64,000 nucleotides of DNA. Origin: Marseilla massiliensis. Its GTDB lineage: Bacteria; Bacteroidota; Bacteroidia; Bacteroidales; Bacteroidaceae. Each line of letters opens with the position of its first letter. Position 1 is the stretch's first letter. Below, in pieces: positions 25,473 through 34,412 of this stretch. The position numbers and the translations under genes are program-made. Location: positions 62,001-126,000 of the forward strand of contig NZ_JACJJL010000006.1 in the NCBI RefSeq assembly GCF_016899955.1, written 5' to 3'. The notes under the pieces are model-generated. The model did no database searches and had not been told where the DNA came from. It worked only from the letters and a program-made list of their open reading frames with translations.

Positions 25473-27536
25473 CTACCACGGCGTCCATTCCGGCTCGGCC
25501 GGGGCCTGGTTTTCGGCCGGTTTGGGCTTTGGCGGGTTCTTCAGGTTGCCTTTTTCGTCGAACATGCCGTAGGTGGTGCGCAGCACGATGAACTCCGTGC
25601 GGCGGTTGAGCTGGTTGCATATCTCCTGCTCCTCGGGCTTCAGCTTCTTTATGAAGTCTTCGGTCAGCACGTCGCCCTCCTTCAGGAAGGTGTACGTCTC
25701 GGTCAGTTTCTTCCTTATGGTCTTCGGCTTCTCCTTGCCGTAGCCCACAGGCGAGAGCCTGTCTGCGGCAATGCCGTGCTCCACCAGGTAGTTTACCACG
25801 CTCTCGGCGCGCTTCTGCGACAGCACCTTGTTGTATTCCACGGCACCGCGGTAGTCGCAGTGTGCGCTCAGCTCTATGGTGACGTTGGGGTTCTCGTTGA
25901 GCAGTTTTATCAGTTCGTCGAGCGCTTTGGTCGACTCGGGCCGCAGCGTGGCCTTGTCGAAGTCGTAGAAGATGTTGTCTATCAGCACCGGGGCGGTGAT
26001 TGAGGCCAGCGGGAACTGGAGCACATACTCGGTCGACTCGGTCACCGGTTCAACCCTCAACTGCTCCTTGTGGTTTAGGAATCCCTTGCATGTGCCGAGC
26101 AATACGTAGTCTACTCCCGGGCGTATCTCTTGCGTGAACGAGCCGTCGCCCTTGACGCTGAGCTTCAGGTTGGTGCCGTCATTGCCCACCATGTAGACCA
26201 CGGCTTGCGGCAGTTCGTAGCCTTCCTGCTCGTAAACCCATCCTTTCACCGTCTGTATTATCTCGGGATTGACGAAACTGTAGATGTGGTCCCAGCCCTT
26301 GGCGTCGCCTCGGTTCGACGAGAAGTATCCCCGGTTGTGCAGTCCCTCGAAGGTCATGCCGAAGTCGTCGCCCTGCGAGTTGAGCGGGTATCCCGGGTGC
26401 TCAATGTGCCACGTGCCCCCCACGGAGTCGGGCTTGGCTATGAAGATGTCGAGTCCTCCCATGCCGGGATGCCCGTCGGACGAGAAATATAGGTCGCCGT
26501 TTGGCCTGAATGTCGGGAACATCTCGTCGCCCTCGGTGTTTATAGGCTCGCCCAGGTTTTCCACCCCGCCCACTCCGGCGGCCGTCAGCCTGACGCGCCA
26601 GATGTCGAGTCCGCCCATTCCTCCGGGCATGTCGCTCGTGAAGTAGAGCCATTCGCCGTCGGGCGACACGGCCGGGTGGGCGTAGCTCGACAGCGTGTCC
26701 TTGGTAAGTTCGAGCGTGGTCGACTTGCCCCACGACGCGTCGGAGCGCGTCGACGTGCATATCGTGGCGTATCGCGGGTATTGCGGGTCGGTGGTGCACT
26801 GCGTCAGGTACATCGTCTTGCCGTCGGGGCTGAATGAGCATGCGCCTTCGTCAAACTCCGAGTTCAGCTCGGTGTCTATGTCTTGCGGCTTGGTCCACTT
26901 GCCGTTCTCGTCTTTGGTCGACACGAAAATGTCGCCGTTCTTCGTGCCGGTGATGCCGCTCAGTTCGTCGCCTTTCACCTCGGTGCGCGTCGATGTGAAG
27001 TACAGCTGGTCGTTGTTGTCGCCCGCCAGCATCGGCGAGTAGTCGGCGCGGCGCGAGTTGAAGAAGTTTTCGCGCTTCACTGTGTACTGCGAGCCTTGCT
27101 CTTTCCATTCTGGTGCCATGCGCGCAGCTTTCAGTCCGTTGGCGGCGAGCCTGTTGCCGGGCAGGCTGTCGAGCGCGGCCTGGAAGTTTTTTGCCGCTTC
27201 CTTGTAGCTGCCCGCCTTCATTTGCTGTTGCGCCAGCCTTAGGTGCGTCATGCTGTCGGCTTGGTTGTAGCGTATGGCATTGTTGTATGCGGCTATTGCT
27301 CTCTGCGTGTAGTTGATGCGCCGGTAGCACTCGGCGAGCTTCAGTGCGCGCTGTCCGCGGGTTGCCCTCTCCTTCGGCGCGGTGGCAGAATATGCTTTCT
27401 TGTATTGGTTTGCGGCGTCGTAGTATTCGCCAAGCGCGAAAAACTTGTCGCCTTTCTTCATGTGTGAGTCTGCGCCACACCCCACAAGGAGTGTGGCCAC
27501 GACAATGATTGATGCTATGGTCGATGTGTATCGCAT
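25473..27536 (-). CDS. porE: PorE-like OmpA-family lipoprotein (TPR, beta-propeller, CRD, OmpA)
   Basis: A 687-residue outer-membrane lipoprotein, lipobox VATLLVGCG. Domain order: tetratricopeptide repeats (about 25-145), PD40-type beta-propeller repeats (about 160-420; SPDGKTMYLTQC, SPDGEWLYFTSD, RPNGDLYFSSDG), a carboxypeptidase-regulatory-like domain (about 430-510, VKGWVYEQEGYELPQAVVYM), and a C-terminal OmpA peptidoglycan-binding domain (FDKATLRPESTKALDEL). This is the architecture of PorE, which anchors the type IX secretion machine to peptidoglycan. I chose ATG 27536 over a TTG at 27554. Similar proteins exist outside type IX systems, so the symbol is provisional. Confidence 0.75.
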   Translation of the reverse strand: MRYTSTIASIIVVATLLVGCGADSHMKKGDKFFALGEYYDAANQYKKAYSATAPKERATRGQRALKLAECYRRINYTQRAIAAYNNAIRYNQADSMTHLRLAQQQMKAGSYKEAAKNFQAALDSLPGNRLAANGLKAARMAPEWKEQGSQYTVKRENFFNSRRADYSPMLAGDNNDQLYFTSTRTEVKGDELSGITGTKNGDIFVSTKDENGKWTKPQDIDTELNSEFDEGACSFSPDGKTMYLTQCTTDPQYPRYATICTSTRSDASWGKSTTLELTKDTLSSYAHPAVSPDGEWLYFTSDMPGGMGGLDIWRVRLTAAGVGGVENLGEPINTEGDEMFPTFRPNGDLYFSSDGHPGMGGLDIFIAKPDSVGGTWHIEHPGYPLNSQGDDFGMTFEGLHNRGYFSSNRGDAKGWDHIYSFVNPEIIQTVKGWVYEQEGYELPQAVVYMVGNDGTNLKLSVKGDGSFTQEIRPGVDYVLLGTCKGFLNHKEQLRVEPVTESTEYVLQFPLASITAPVLIDNIFYDFDKATLRPESTKALDELIKLLNENPNVTIELSAHCDYRGAVEYNKVLSQKRAESVVNYLVEHGIAADRLSPVGYGKEKPKTIRKKLTETYTFLKEGDVLTEDFIKKLKPEEQEICNQLNRRTEFIVLRTTYGMFDEKGNLKNPPKPKPAENQAPAEPEWTPW

Positions 27537-27628
27537 GTCATTATAATAACGCAAATCGCGGCTTATTATTATAATGATGTGGCGAAATGGGCTTTGGGGG
27601 GCGGCAAAAACGGATTGCGGAGCTACGA

Positions 27629-27667
27629 AACAGCCCCGTCTGCCGCATTGTGGCAGACGGGGCTGTT
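27629..27667 (-). terminator. Strong hairpin terminator after topB
   Basis: A perfect 16-bp GC-rich stem (27629-27644 with 27652-27667) and a 7-nt loop, 11 bases downstream of the topB stop. On the minus strand it is followed by TTT only. Confidence 0.8.
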
Positions 27668-27678
27668 GGTTGCTTATG

Positions 27679-29724
27679 TCATTGTTGGGCAGGAGGCTTG
27701 GCCGCGAACGGCAACCTGAAGGTGCACCCCTCTCTCCATCGGCTGCACCCGTAGGCTGTTTTCCCTTTTATTATCGTGCCTTTTCCGCACGTTGGGCAGG
27801 GGCGTCCGATGATGTTGTCGTCGGGCTTGAGGCCCGTTGCGGCTTTCTTCTGTGGGGCGGGCGCCTTGGGCTTCGGCGCCTGGGCCACCTTCGGGGCCAT
27901 CTTTTTCTTCATGTCTTCGTCTGTCATTACGCTCACGCGGCGGTTGCTGTTGTCAGAGAGCACATCGTTGACGATGCTGCCAATCTGCTGTTTCAGCTCC
28001 TCGATGAACTGCCCCGCGTCATATTTCTTGTGCTCGATGTCGCGCAGTTTCTTCTCCCAGATGCCCGTGAGTTCGCAACTTTTGAGCAGCTCTTCCTTTA
28101 TCGTGTCAATCAGTTCCACACCTGTTGGCGTGGCAATGAGGTTTTTTCGTTCGCGCTTTATGTAGTGCCTCTTGAACAGTGTCTCTATTATCCCGGCCCG
28201 CGACGACGGCCTTCCGATGCCGTTTTCTTTCAAGGCGGCCCGCAGTTCCTCGTCTTCAACGAACTTGCCTGCCGTCTCCATTGCCCGTAGCAGTGTCGCC
28301 TCGGTGTAGAATTTGGGCGGTGTGGTCCACTTTTCGGCCAGGCTCGGCGTGTGAGGGCCGCTCTCGCCGGCAACAAACTGCGGCAGGGTGCGCTCCTCGT
28401 CGTCGGCTTTTGCGTCGTCGTCGCTGCCAGCTTGCACATCCTTGGCATAGACGCAGCGCCACCCTTCGTCGAGTATTGTCTTGCCGGTGGCCTTGAACTC
28501 GATGTCTTCGACCTTGCCCATGACGGTGGTCGTGGCGAACTTGCAGTCCGGGTAGAACACGCTTATGAAGCGTCTCGCCACAAGGTCGTAGACGTGGCGC
28601 TCCATGTCGGTGAGGTTTAGCGCCGCCACGCTCGTGGGAATGATGGCATGGTGGTCTGTCACCTTGGATGAGTCGAACACTTTCTTCGACTTTTTCAGCG
28701 GCTTGCCTGCCAGCGGCCGGGTGAGCGTCTCGTAGCCCCTGAGCCCCGATAGCGTGGCCGCGCATTTCGGATATATGTCGTCGCTGAGGTACTGAGTGTC
28801 CACACGGGGGTATGTTGTCAGCTTCTTTTCGTAGAGAGATTGTATTGTGTTGAGGGTCAGTTCGGCGCTCATGCCGAACTTTTTGTTGCAGTCTACCTGC
28901 AAAGACGTAAGGTCGTAGAGGTGGGGAGGGGCTTCGGTGCCGTTCTTTTTCTGTACGTCGGTCACGGTGAAAGGCTTTCCTGTTATGGTGGCCAGAAACT
29001 GCTCGCCTTCTTCTTTCACCGTGAACTTGCCCTTGGTTGCGCTGAACACCGTCTCCCTGTAGGTGGTAGACAGTATCCAATAAGGCTCGGGCTTGAAGTT
29101 CTCTATCTCTTTCTGTCTGTTGACTATGAGCGCGAGAGTGGGGGTTTGAACCCGTCCGATGCTCAGCACCTGGCGGTTCTGGCCATACTTGAGCGTGTAG
29201 AGGCGTGTTGCATTCATGCCGAGAATCCAGTCGCCGATGGCTCTGCTCAGCCCGGCGAGGTAGAGTGGCTGGTAGTCGGATTGGTCTTTGAGCGACCTGA
29301 AGCCCTCGGTTATGGCCTCATCTGTCATGGATGAGATCCAGAGGCGCTTGACAGGGCACGTGGCCTTGGCTTTCTGCATCACCCATCTCTGTATCAACTC
29401 ACCCTCCTGGCCGGCATCCCCGCAGTTGATGATGCCGTCGGCAGCCTGCATCAGGCGCTCTATCACGGCGAACTGCCGTTGTATTCGCTGGTCGTCTATC
29501 AGCTTGATGCCGAAGCGTTTCGGTATCATTGGCAGGGCGCTGAGGCTCCAGTGCTTCCACAGAGGGGTGTAGTCGTTCGGTTCCTTGAGCGTGCACAGGT
29601 GGCCGAAAGTCCATGTCACCTGATAGCCATTGCCCTCCATGTATCCTTCGTGGCCTGTCGTTGCCCCGAGGATTCGGGCAATGTCCTTGGCCACGCTTGG
29701 TTTCTCGGCTATGCAAACAATCAT
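27679..29724 (-). CDS. topB: DNA topoisomerase III
   Basis: Type IA topoisomerase (681 aa) that decatenates DNA by single-strand passage. The TOPRIM domain is N-terminal (IVCIAEKPSVAKDIA; GDAGQEGELI near 102-111, with Gln in place of the common Arg). The catalytic tyrosine is Y305 in TTYPRVDTQYL. A C-terminal zinc ribbon carries CPTC and two later cysteines, followed by a basic tail. TopB genes also travel on Bacteroidales conjugative elements, but no such genes flank this one, so a chromosomal housekeeping copy is more likely. Confidence 0.93.
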   Translation of the reverse strand: MIVCIAEKPSVAKDIARILGATTGHEGYMEGNGYQVTWTFGHLCTLKEPNDYTPLWKHWSLSALPMIPKRFGIKLIDDQRIQRQFAVIERLMQAADGIINCGDAGQEGELIQRWVMQKAKATCPVKRLWISSMTDEAITEGFRSLKDQSDYQPLYLAGLSRAIGDWILGMNATRLYTLKYGQNRQVLSIGRVQTPTLALIVNRQKEIENFKPEPYWILSTTYRETVFSATKGKFTVKEEGEQFLATITGKPFTVTDVQKKNGTEAPPHLYDLTSLQVDCNKKFGMSAELTLNTIQSLYEKKLTTYPRVDTQYLSDDIYPKCAATLSGLRGYETLTRPLAGKPLKKSKKVFDSSKVTDHHAIIPTSVAALNLTDMERHVYDLVARRFISVFYPDCKFATTTVMGKVEDIEFKATGKTILDEGWRCVYAKDVQAGSDDDAKADDEERTLPQFVAGESGPHTPSLAEKWTTPPKFYTEATLLRAMETAGKFVEDEELRAALKENGIGRPSSRAGIIETLFKRHYIKRERKNLIATPTGVELIDTIKEELLKSCELTGIWEKKLRDIEHKKYDAGQFIEELKQQIGSIVNDVLSDNSNRRVSVMTDEDMKKKMAPKVAQAPKPKAPAPQKKAATGLKPDDNIIGRPCPTCGKGTIIKGKTAYGCSRWREGCTFRLPFAAKPPAQQ

Positions 29725-29978
29725 TGTCGTAATGTTGGATATGGTGTGTTAGATGATGGGCCATGGCGTCTTGGCTGCCGATGGCGTTCGTCCCGCATGG
29801 CGCTGTGGGCGCGGGCCGGGCCCGGTGGCATTGCCATTGTAAGGCACTGCCGGCTTGGCTGTGCTGCGCTTCGAGCCTTCCGGCATGTCAGGAAGCCGCC
29901 TGGTAAATGGTGGTCATGGCTGTTTGCGGTCTTGGTTTGGATGGAAGACCGCTGTGATTGGCGCCTGTCGGCGTTGCG

Positions 29979-30614
29979 TCAGTAGCCCCAGCTTTCGCCT
30001 ACGAGTATGACTGTGTGGCGCTTGCCGGGCGAGTTGCGCAGGAAATGTATGTGGTTGCAGACGCATTCGGGCGAGTTGCAGTTGTGGCAAACCCCGTCTG
30101 TGTGGCACGGGGTCTTTATGTCGAAGCGCGCTGCATTGATGGGCGAGGCCGTCGACCTTGCCCTTGCCAGTGCGGCTTCGGCTGTCTGTGCCACTTTGTT
30201 CAGGCCGATTACGAATATCACGTGTTTAGGCCCGAACGTGATGGCGGCCACTCTGTTGCCGGTGCCATCGATGTTTACGATGACCCCATCCTCGCTTATG
30301 GCGTTGGCGCTTGACAGGTAGTAGTCGGCAGTGAAGGCCTTACGGTATATCTCTTGGGCCTCGTCACGGCTTGCGGCCAGGTCGCGATCCATGACGTCAA
30401 GGCTGTTCCTGGCGTGCAGCGCGGCCGGTATCCCCATGTCGCGCAGCGTCATTGAGCCTCCCCAGGTGACGCTGCTGCCGTCTGGTATCAATTCAACGAC
30501 CTTTGATACGGCCTCTTTTGCGGTCGGGCAATAGTATGCTGACATGTTGCGGCGCTCCAGATGGCGTATCAGGTGTTGTGCCAATCGTTCGTTTCTTGAT
30601 TCTTTCGGTGTCAT
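29979..30614 (-). CDS. LUD-domain protein (LutC/YkgG-like) with a C-terminal cysteine cluster
   Basis: A 211-residue cytoplasmic protein of the LUD (DUF162) family, related to LutC of lactate oxidation. The domain fills nearly the whole protein: WGGSMTLRDMGI, DYYLSSANAISEDGVIVNIDGTGNRVAAITFGPKHVIFVIG. A cluster TPCHTDGVCHNCNSPECVC near 168-186 could bind iron-sulfur or zinc. No LutA or LutB gene is adjacent. I chose ATG 30614 because a candidate -7 box lies just upstream of it; a frame to 30668 is possible. The 254-bp gap towards topB (29725-29978) shows nothing supportable. Confidence 0.85.
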   Translation of the reverse strand: MTPKESRNERLAQHLIRHLERRNMSAYYCPTAKEAVSKVVELIPDGSSVTWGGSMTLRDMGIPAALHARNSLDVMDRDLAASRDEAQEIYRKAFTADYYLSSANAISEDGVIVNIDGTGNRVAAITFGPKHVIFVIGLNKVAQTAEAALARARSTASPINAARFDIKTPCHTDGVCHNCNSPECVCNHIHFLRNSPGKRHTVILVGESWGY

Positions 30615-30637
30615 GTGTGTTGGGATTTTGCTGGCTG

Positions 30638-30645
30638 CAAAGTTA
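30638..30645 (-). promoter_or_regulatory. Candidate -7 element for the LUD gene
   Basis: TAACTTTG on the minus strand, 23 bases before the chosen start, with CTTG 20 bp upstream as a weak -33. It supports the shorter LUD protein. Confidence 0.55.
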
Positions 30646-30736
30646 CTAATAATATTCCGAACGTGCAAGTGTCAGGTGTATACAAAAAGGCATCGGCAGC
30701 CGCTTGGTGTGTGTCCTGCGCGGCTGCCGATGTCGT

Positions 30737-31879
30737 TCAATAAGCTTCGTCTTGGGCTATCTCCTTCTTGTCTATTTTCTTTTTGTCGATGGAATGCCAT
30801 GCATAGAATATGTATGCGAGCACGAATGGTATGAAGATGCTCACTATAGCCATGGTGCGGAGTGTGAACTCACTGCTGCACGAGTTTGCAATGGTGAGCG
30901 AACTCTGCAGGTCGGCCGTCGACGGATAGTAGGCCGTGTCGTTCCATCCAGCGCAGAGCAGCAGCGAGCAGACCGTTATCACGACGCCGATGCCCGTCGG
31001 CCAGATGCCCTTGATGTATGTCTTGGACACTATTGTGCGCACTATGCCGACGAGGACGAGCACGATGCCCACCACGAGGGCGGCGGCCACGTACCACATC
31101 GTGACGAGGTTGTTGAGGTACTTCATCGGTTCCATCGATATGACCCCTGTTGCCGGGTCGGCCGCGAAGCCGCTCTTGAGCAGCGTGCGCAGCAGGAAAG
31201 CTACGAAGAGCAGCACAAACGGGGCGCTGGCTGTGACGAGCTGGCGTCGCGAGCGCGAGCGTATGGCCTCGTCGTTGACATTGTTGATGAAGTAAAGCAG
31301 CCCGAGCACGCGGGCGAGGAAGAACACCGCGAAGGCCAATACCAGGTTCCACGGGTCGAGCAGGGCGTCGAGTCCGTGGCTGGCGTTGGCCCAGCTGCTG
31401 ATGATTGGAGTCGGGCCGGTCACCAGGTTGTTTTTCTCCACAATGAAGTTTGAGCCGTTGAAGAATGTTGCCACGGCTCCTCCGAGCAGCAGCGGGCCCA
31501 CAATGCCGTTGATGACCAGGAACCACTGGAAGGTGCGTGTGCCGAGAAAGTTGCCCAGTTTGTTTTGAAACTCATAGCTGACTGCCTGCAGCACAAACGA
31601 GAAGAGTATTATCATCCACAGCCAGTAGGCTCCGCCGAAGCTTGTGCTGTAGAACAGCGGGAACGATGCGAAGAACGCTCCGCCGAATGTTACGAGCGTC
31701 GTGAATGTGAACTCCCACTTCCGTCCGGTCGAGTTGACCAGCAGGCGGCGTTCCTCGTCGGTCTGTCCGACAGAGAAAAGCAGTGAGTTGCCGCCCTGCA
31801 CAAAGAGCAGGAAGACGAGTATGGCCCCAAGCAATGAGACGAGGAACCACCAGTATTGTTGCAAAAATTCGTATGACAT
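30737..31879 (-). CDS. cydB: Cytochrome bd oxidase subunit II
   Basis: Membrane subunit (380 aa) of the cytochrome bd quinol oxidase, which reduces oxygen at low concentration and lets anaerobes tolerate traces of air. Many transmembrane helices; the N-terminal YEFLQQYWWFLVSLLGAILVFLLFVQGGNSL is typical. I chose ATG 31879 (MSYEFLQQ); the alternative start at 31888 is a TTG. It is 154 bp downstream of cydA on the same strand. Confidence 0.92.
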   Translation of the reverse strand: MSYEFLQQYWWFLVSLLGAILVFLLFVQGGNSLLFSVGQTDEERRLLVNSTGRKWEFTFTTLVTFGGAFFASFPLFYSTSFGGAYWLWMIILFSFVLQAVSYEFQNKLGNFLGTRTFQWFLVINGIVGPLLLGGAVATFFNGSNFIVEKNNLVTGPTPIISSWANASHGLDALLDPWNLVLAFAVFFLARVLGLLYFINNVNDEAIRSRSRRQLVTASAPFVLLFVAFLLRTLLKSGFAADPATGVISMEPMKYLNNLVTMWYVAAALVVGIVLVLVGIVRTIVSKTYIKGIWPTGIGVVITVCSLLLCAGWNDTAYYPSTADLQSSLTIANSCSSEFTLRTMAIVSIFIPFVLAYIFYAWHSIDKKKIDKKEIAQDEAY

Positions 31880-32033
31880 GATGTTCAATTCATAATTAGT
31901 GATTCATTAATGGCTATGTGCCTTGCTTTTTCTCCTGTAAACATGAGTGTGCCTTAAGGGCGCCCCGGCTTGCCGTTGGCCGGCAGTTCAGCCATGCCGC
32001 AGGCCGTTGCCGCTGGCTTATGCCCGGCTTGCG

Positions 32034-33623
32034 TCACCCTTCGCTCGTCTCCGGCCCCTTCTTGATTTGCTTGCACAGGATGTTGATTTCAACGGCCAGC
32101 AGTGTTGTAAAGAGGGCGAGGAAGATGAAGAACGTCACCATCACGTTTGCCGATCCAATGTCGCTGACGCCCACCCATGTCGGCATCATGTCCTGGATGG
32201 CCCATGGCTGGCGGCCCATTTCGGCCACTATCCATCCCGATTCGCTGGCTATGTAGCCCAGGGGCAGCAGTGCCAGTCCGGCCAGGTGAATCCATCGCGT
32301 GCGGGCCAAGTCCTTGCGGTAGGCGAAGAACAGCACCACGGCGAAGAACAGGATGAACAGCATGCCGAGTCCTACCATTATCCTGAAGGCATAGAAGCAC
32401 ACAGGTATGAAGGGCACGGCCTCCGACTTGTCCTTCAGGTAGCCGTAACCGAAGTATCTCATGTTTGCCTGCAGGTCTTTGCTCAGCTCGTCGCGGCGCT
32501 GGGCTTCGGCTGTGGTCAGGCCGTCGGCCCGTTCCTTGGCCTTCAGTTCGCGATACTCTTTCAGGCCCAGTATGGCTGCCTGTCCTTGCCTTATCTTCTC
32601 GTCTACCGAGAGCGCCGTCTCGCCGTTGGGCAGCGTGTATCCGCCATTCAGCAGATCGTTGACGCCAGGCACGAATCCGTCGGCGTCGCGTGTGGCCAGT
32701 AACGACAGCATCTTGGGTATGCCGATGCGCATCGGCGGTTCGCCGCCTGCGGCATAGTCGGGCTGTGCGAAGGGGTTGATGAGCGCTATGGCCGTTAGGC
32801 TCTGGCTTTGCCCGCCGTCGTAGAGGGCCTCCATGGCAGCCAGTTTCATTGGCTGTGTCTTGGCCACGCTGTATGCCGAGCCGTCGCCAGTGAATGCAGC
32901 CAGCAGCGATGCCACGAGGCCAACGATGCCGCCTATCTTTATGCTCTCGATTGCCATGGCCTGGTGGCGGCGGCGCATGAGGTAATAGCAGCTTACGGCC
33001 ACGGTGAACAGGGCGCCTATGATCCATGCCGATGTCACCGTGTGGCAGAACTTGTCGACGGCCATCGGCGACAGGGCCACGTCGACAAACGAGGTCATTT
33101 CGTTGCGCATGGTGTCAGGGTTGAACGTGCAGCCCACGGGGTATTGCATCCATGAGTTGGCCACCAGTATCCACCAGGCCGACAGTGTGGCCCCGATGCC
33201 CGTGAGCCATGTGGCTGCCAGGTGGAACCCGGCGGACACTTTCTTCCACCCGAAGAACATCACTGCCACGAAGGTCGACTCCATGAAGAAAGCCACGATG
33301 CCCTCGATGGCCAGCGGCGCGCCGAAGATGTCGCCCACGAACCATGAGTAGTTGCTCCAGTTGGTTCCGAACTCGAATTCAAGTATTATGCCCGTTGCGA
33401 CGCCCATTGCGAAGTTTACGCCGAACAGCCGCTGCCAGAAGCGGGCCGTGTCGCGCCAGAAAGCACTGCGCGTGCGGTAGTAGCACGTCTCCATGATGCC
33501 CATGATGACGGCCAGGCCCAGCGTGAGTGGCACGAAGAGCCAGTGGTAGATGGCTGTCAGTGCGAACTGCGCCCTTGCCCAGTCGATGGCCGCTGCATCT
33601 ACATTCATAAGGATGTTTGTCAT
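32034..33623 (-). CDS. cydA: Cytochrome bd oxidase subunit I
   Basis: Catalytic subunit (529 aa) of cytochrome bd. It binds the three hemes and oxidises quinol on the periplasmic side. The heme-ligand histidine lies in ALTAIYHWLFVPLTLG near residue 27, and GVNFAMGVATGIILEFEFGTNWSNYS is the highly conserved heme/quinol region. EGIVAFFMESTFVAVMFFGW follows. The soluble Q-loop region (about 270-370) is charged and moderate in length. It follows the DUF4492 gene by 29 bp, as is usual in Bacteroidetes. Confidence 0.95.
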   Translation of the reverse strand: MTNILMNVDAAAIDWARAQFALTAIYHWLFVPLTLGLAVIMGIMETCYYRTRSAFWRDTARFWQRLFGVNFAMGVATGIILEFEFGTNWSNYSWFVGDIFGAPLAIEGIVAFFMESTFVAVMFFGWKKVSAGFHLAATWLTGIGATLSAWWILVANSWMQYPVGCTFNPDTMRNEMTSFVDVALSPMAVDKFCHTVTSAWIIGALFTVAVSCYYLMRRRHQAMAIESIKIGGIVGLVASLLAAFTGDGSAYSVAKTQPMKLAAMEALYDGGQSQSLTAIALINPFAQPDYAAGGEPPMRIGIPKMLSLLATRDADGFVPGVNDLLNGGYTLPNGETALSVDEKIRQGQAAILGLKEYRELKAKERADGLTTAEAQRRDELSKDLQANMRYFGYGYLKDKSEAVPFIPVCFYAFRIMVGLGMLFILFFAVVLFFAYRKDLARTRWIHLAGLALLPLGYIASESGWIVAEMGRQPWAIQDMMPTWVGVSDIGSANVMVTFFIFLALFTTLLAVEINILCKQIKKGPETSEG

Positions 33624-33652
33624 ATTGTTTTGTTTTTGGGGGTTATGTCTGG

Positions 33653-33892
33653 TTATCGCGATGCCTCAGGGCCGGCGCCCCTGGTTATCATTTCGGTTGC
33701 CACGAAGTCGGCTTCGCCGCCCTTCTCAGTCTTCGTCTTGAGGAAGTCGGGGAAGAAGAACACCTTGAGCACGGCGAAGATGACAAACAGTTTTATCAGT
33801 ATCACCGTCCAAAGCGTCTTGCCAATCGTCATGTTTCGGAACCCGTCGGCATACAAGTCATATATTCGGTATATGAGGCTTTGCTTGTTCAT
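33653..33892 (-). CDS. DUF4492 small membrane protein of the cytochrome bd operon
   Basis: A 79-residue protein with one membrane helix (TLWTVILIKLFVIFAVLKVFFFPDFL, about 26-51). DUF4492 genes sit just before cydA in many Bacteroidetes, so an assembly or accessory subunit role, like CydX in proteobacteria, is a fair inference but not shown. First gene of the operon; a candidate -7 element lies 20 bases upstream. Confidence 0.88.
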   Translation of the reverse strand: MNKQSLIYRIYDLYADGFRNMTIGKTLWTVILIKLFVIFAVLKVFFFPDFLKTKTEKGGEADFVATEMITRGAGPEASR

Positions 33893-33911
33893 ATCAGTAT
33901 TGTTTATTTTG

Positions 33912-33919
33912 CAAATTTA
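33912..33919 (-). promoter_or_regulatory. Candidate -7 element of the DUF4492-cydA-cydB operon
   Basis: TAAATTTG on the minus strand, 20 bases before the DUF4492 start. The -33 region is AT-rich without a clear TTTG. Confidence 0.5.
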
Positions 33920-34045
33920 CATATTTATTTTCATAACGACGTCTTTTTATGCCGGATTTTTTTGTCGGCAATGTAAAAACAGTTTACGGTTGGCTTGCTT
34001 GTGGTTTTCGATTTGTAACATATTGTGGCCCAGATGGTTGCACCA

Positions 34046-34150
34046 CACCTGCCGTTTTACATTCCGAAACGGCAGGTGCGAGTGTGTCGAACGGCCGTTT
34101 CCATGGTGCTAAACGGGCCATGTTGCAATGCCAAACGTGCCTTATGGCAA
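34046..34150. repeat. Copy 4 of the GGGCCGTTT repeat family
   Basis: In the 520-bp divergent gap 33893-34412. A 12-bp stem (CACCTGCCGTTT 34046-34057 with AAACGGCAGGTG 34067-34078) is followed by ACGGCCGTTTCC, AAACGGGCC and TTGCAATGCC units up to about 34150. The rest of the gap holds two opposite promoters and no gene. Confidence 0.75.
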
Positions 34151-34356
34151 TGCGTGTAAGGAAATCCGACAGTGCCAAAGTGCACCGGCACCACATCCGG
34201 CCGCCCCGTGCGGCGTCGCCTTCCCGTTGCCGCGGCTGTAGGTAGAGGCTTTTCTCATAGTGCAGCCCCGCATCTCCGGGGGTGTGCTAATTTTGTTCTT
34301 TTTTTCCGTAATAATCTTAAATTTGCTTCCGTTTGCTCAATGCCGCGCCCTTTTCT

Positions 34357-34387
34357 TTTGCCGTTTCGTTCTAAAACTTTAACTTTG
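34357..34387 (+). promoter_or_regulatory. Bacteroidetes consensus promoter of the coiled-coil gene
   Basis: TTTG at 34357-34360, exactly 19 bp, then TAACTTTG at 34380-34387. Both boxes match. The start codon is 25 bases further on. Confidence 0.85.
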
Positions 34388-34412
34388 CATCTGTTTAAAA
34401 GTAAATAAGTAT

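Noticed and set aside
27679..29724. TopB as a sign of an integrative conjugative element
   Set aside because: No relaxase, integrase, tra genes or attachment-site repeat lies near it, and its base composition resembles the neighbours.
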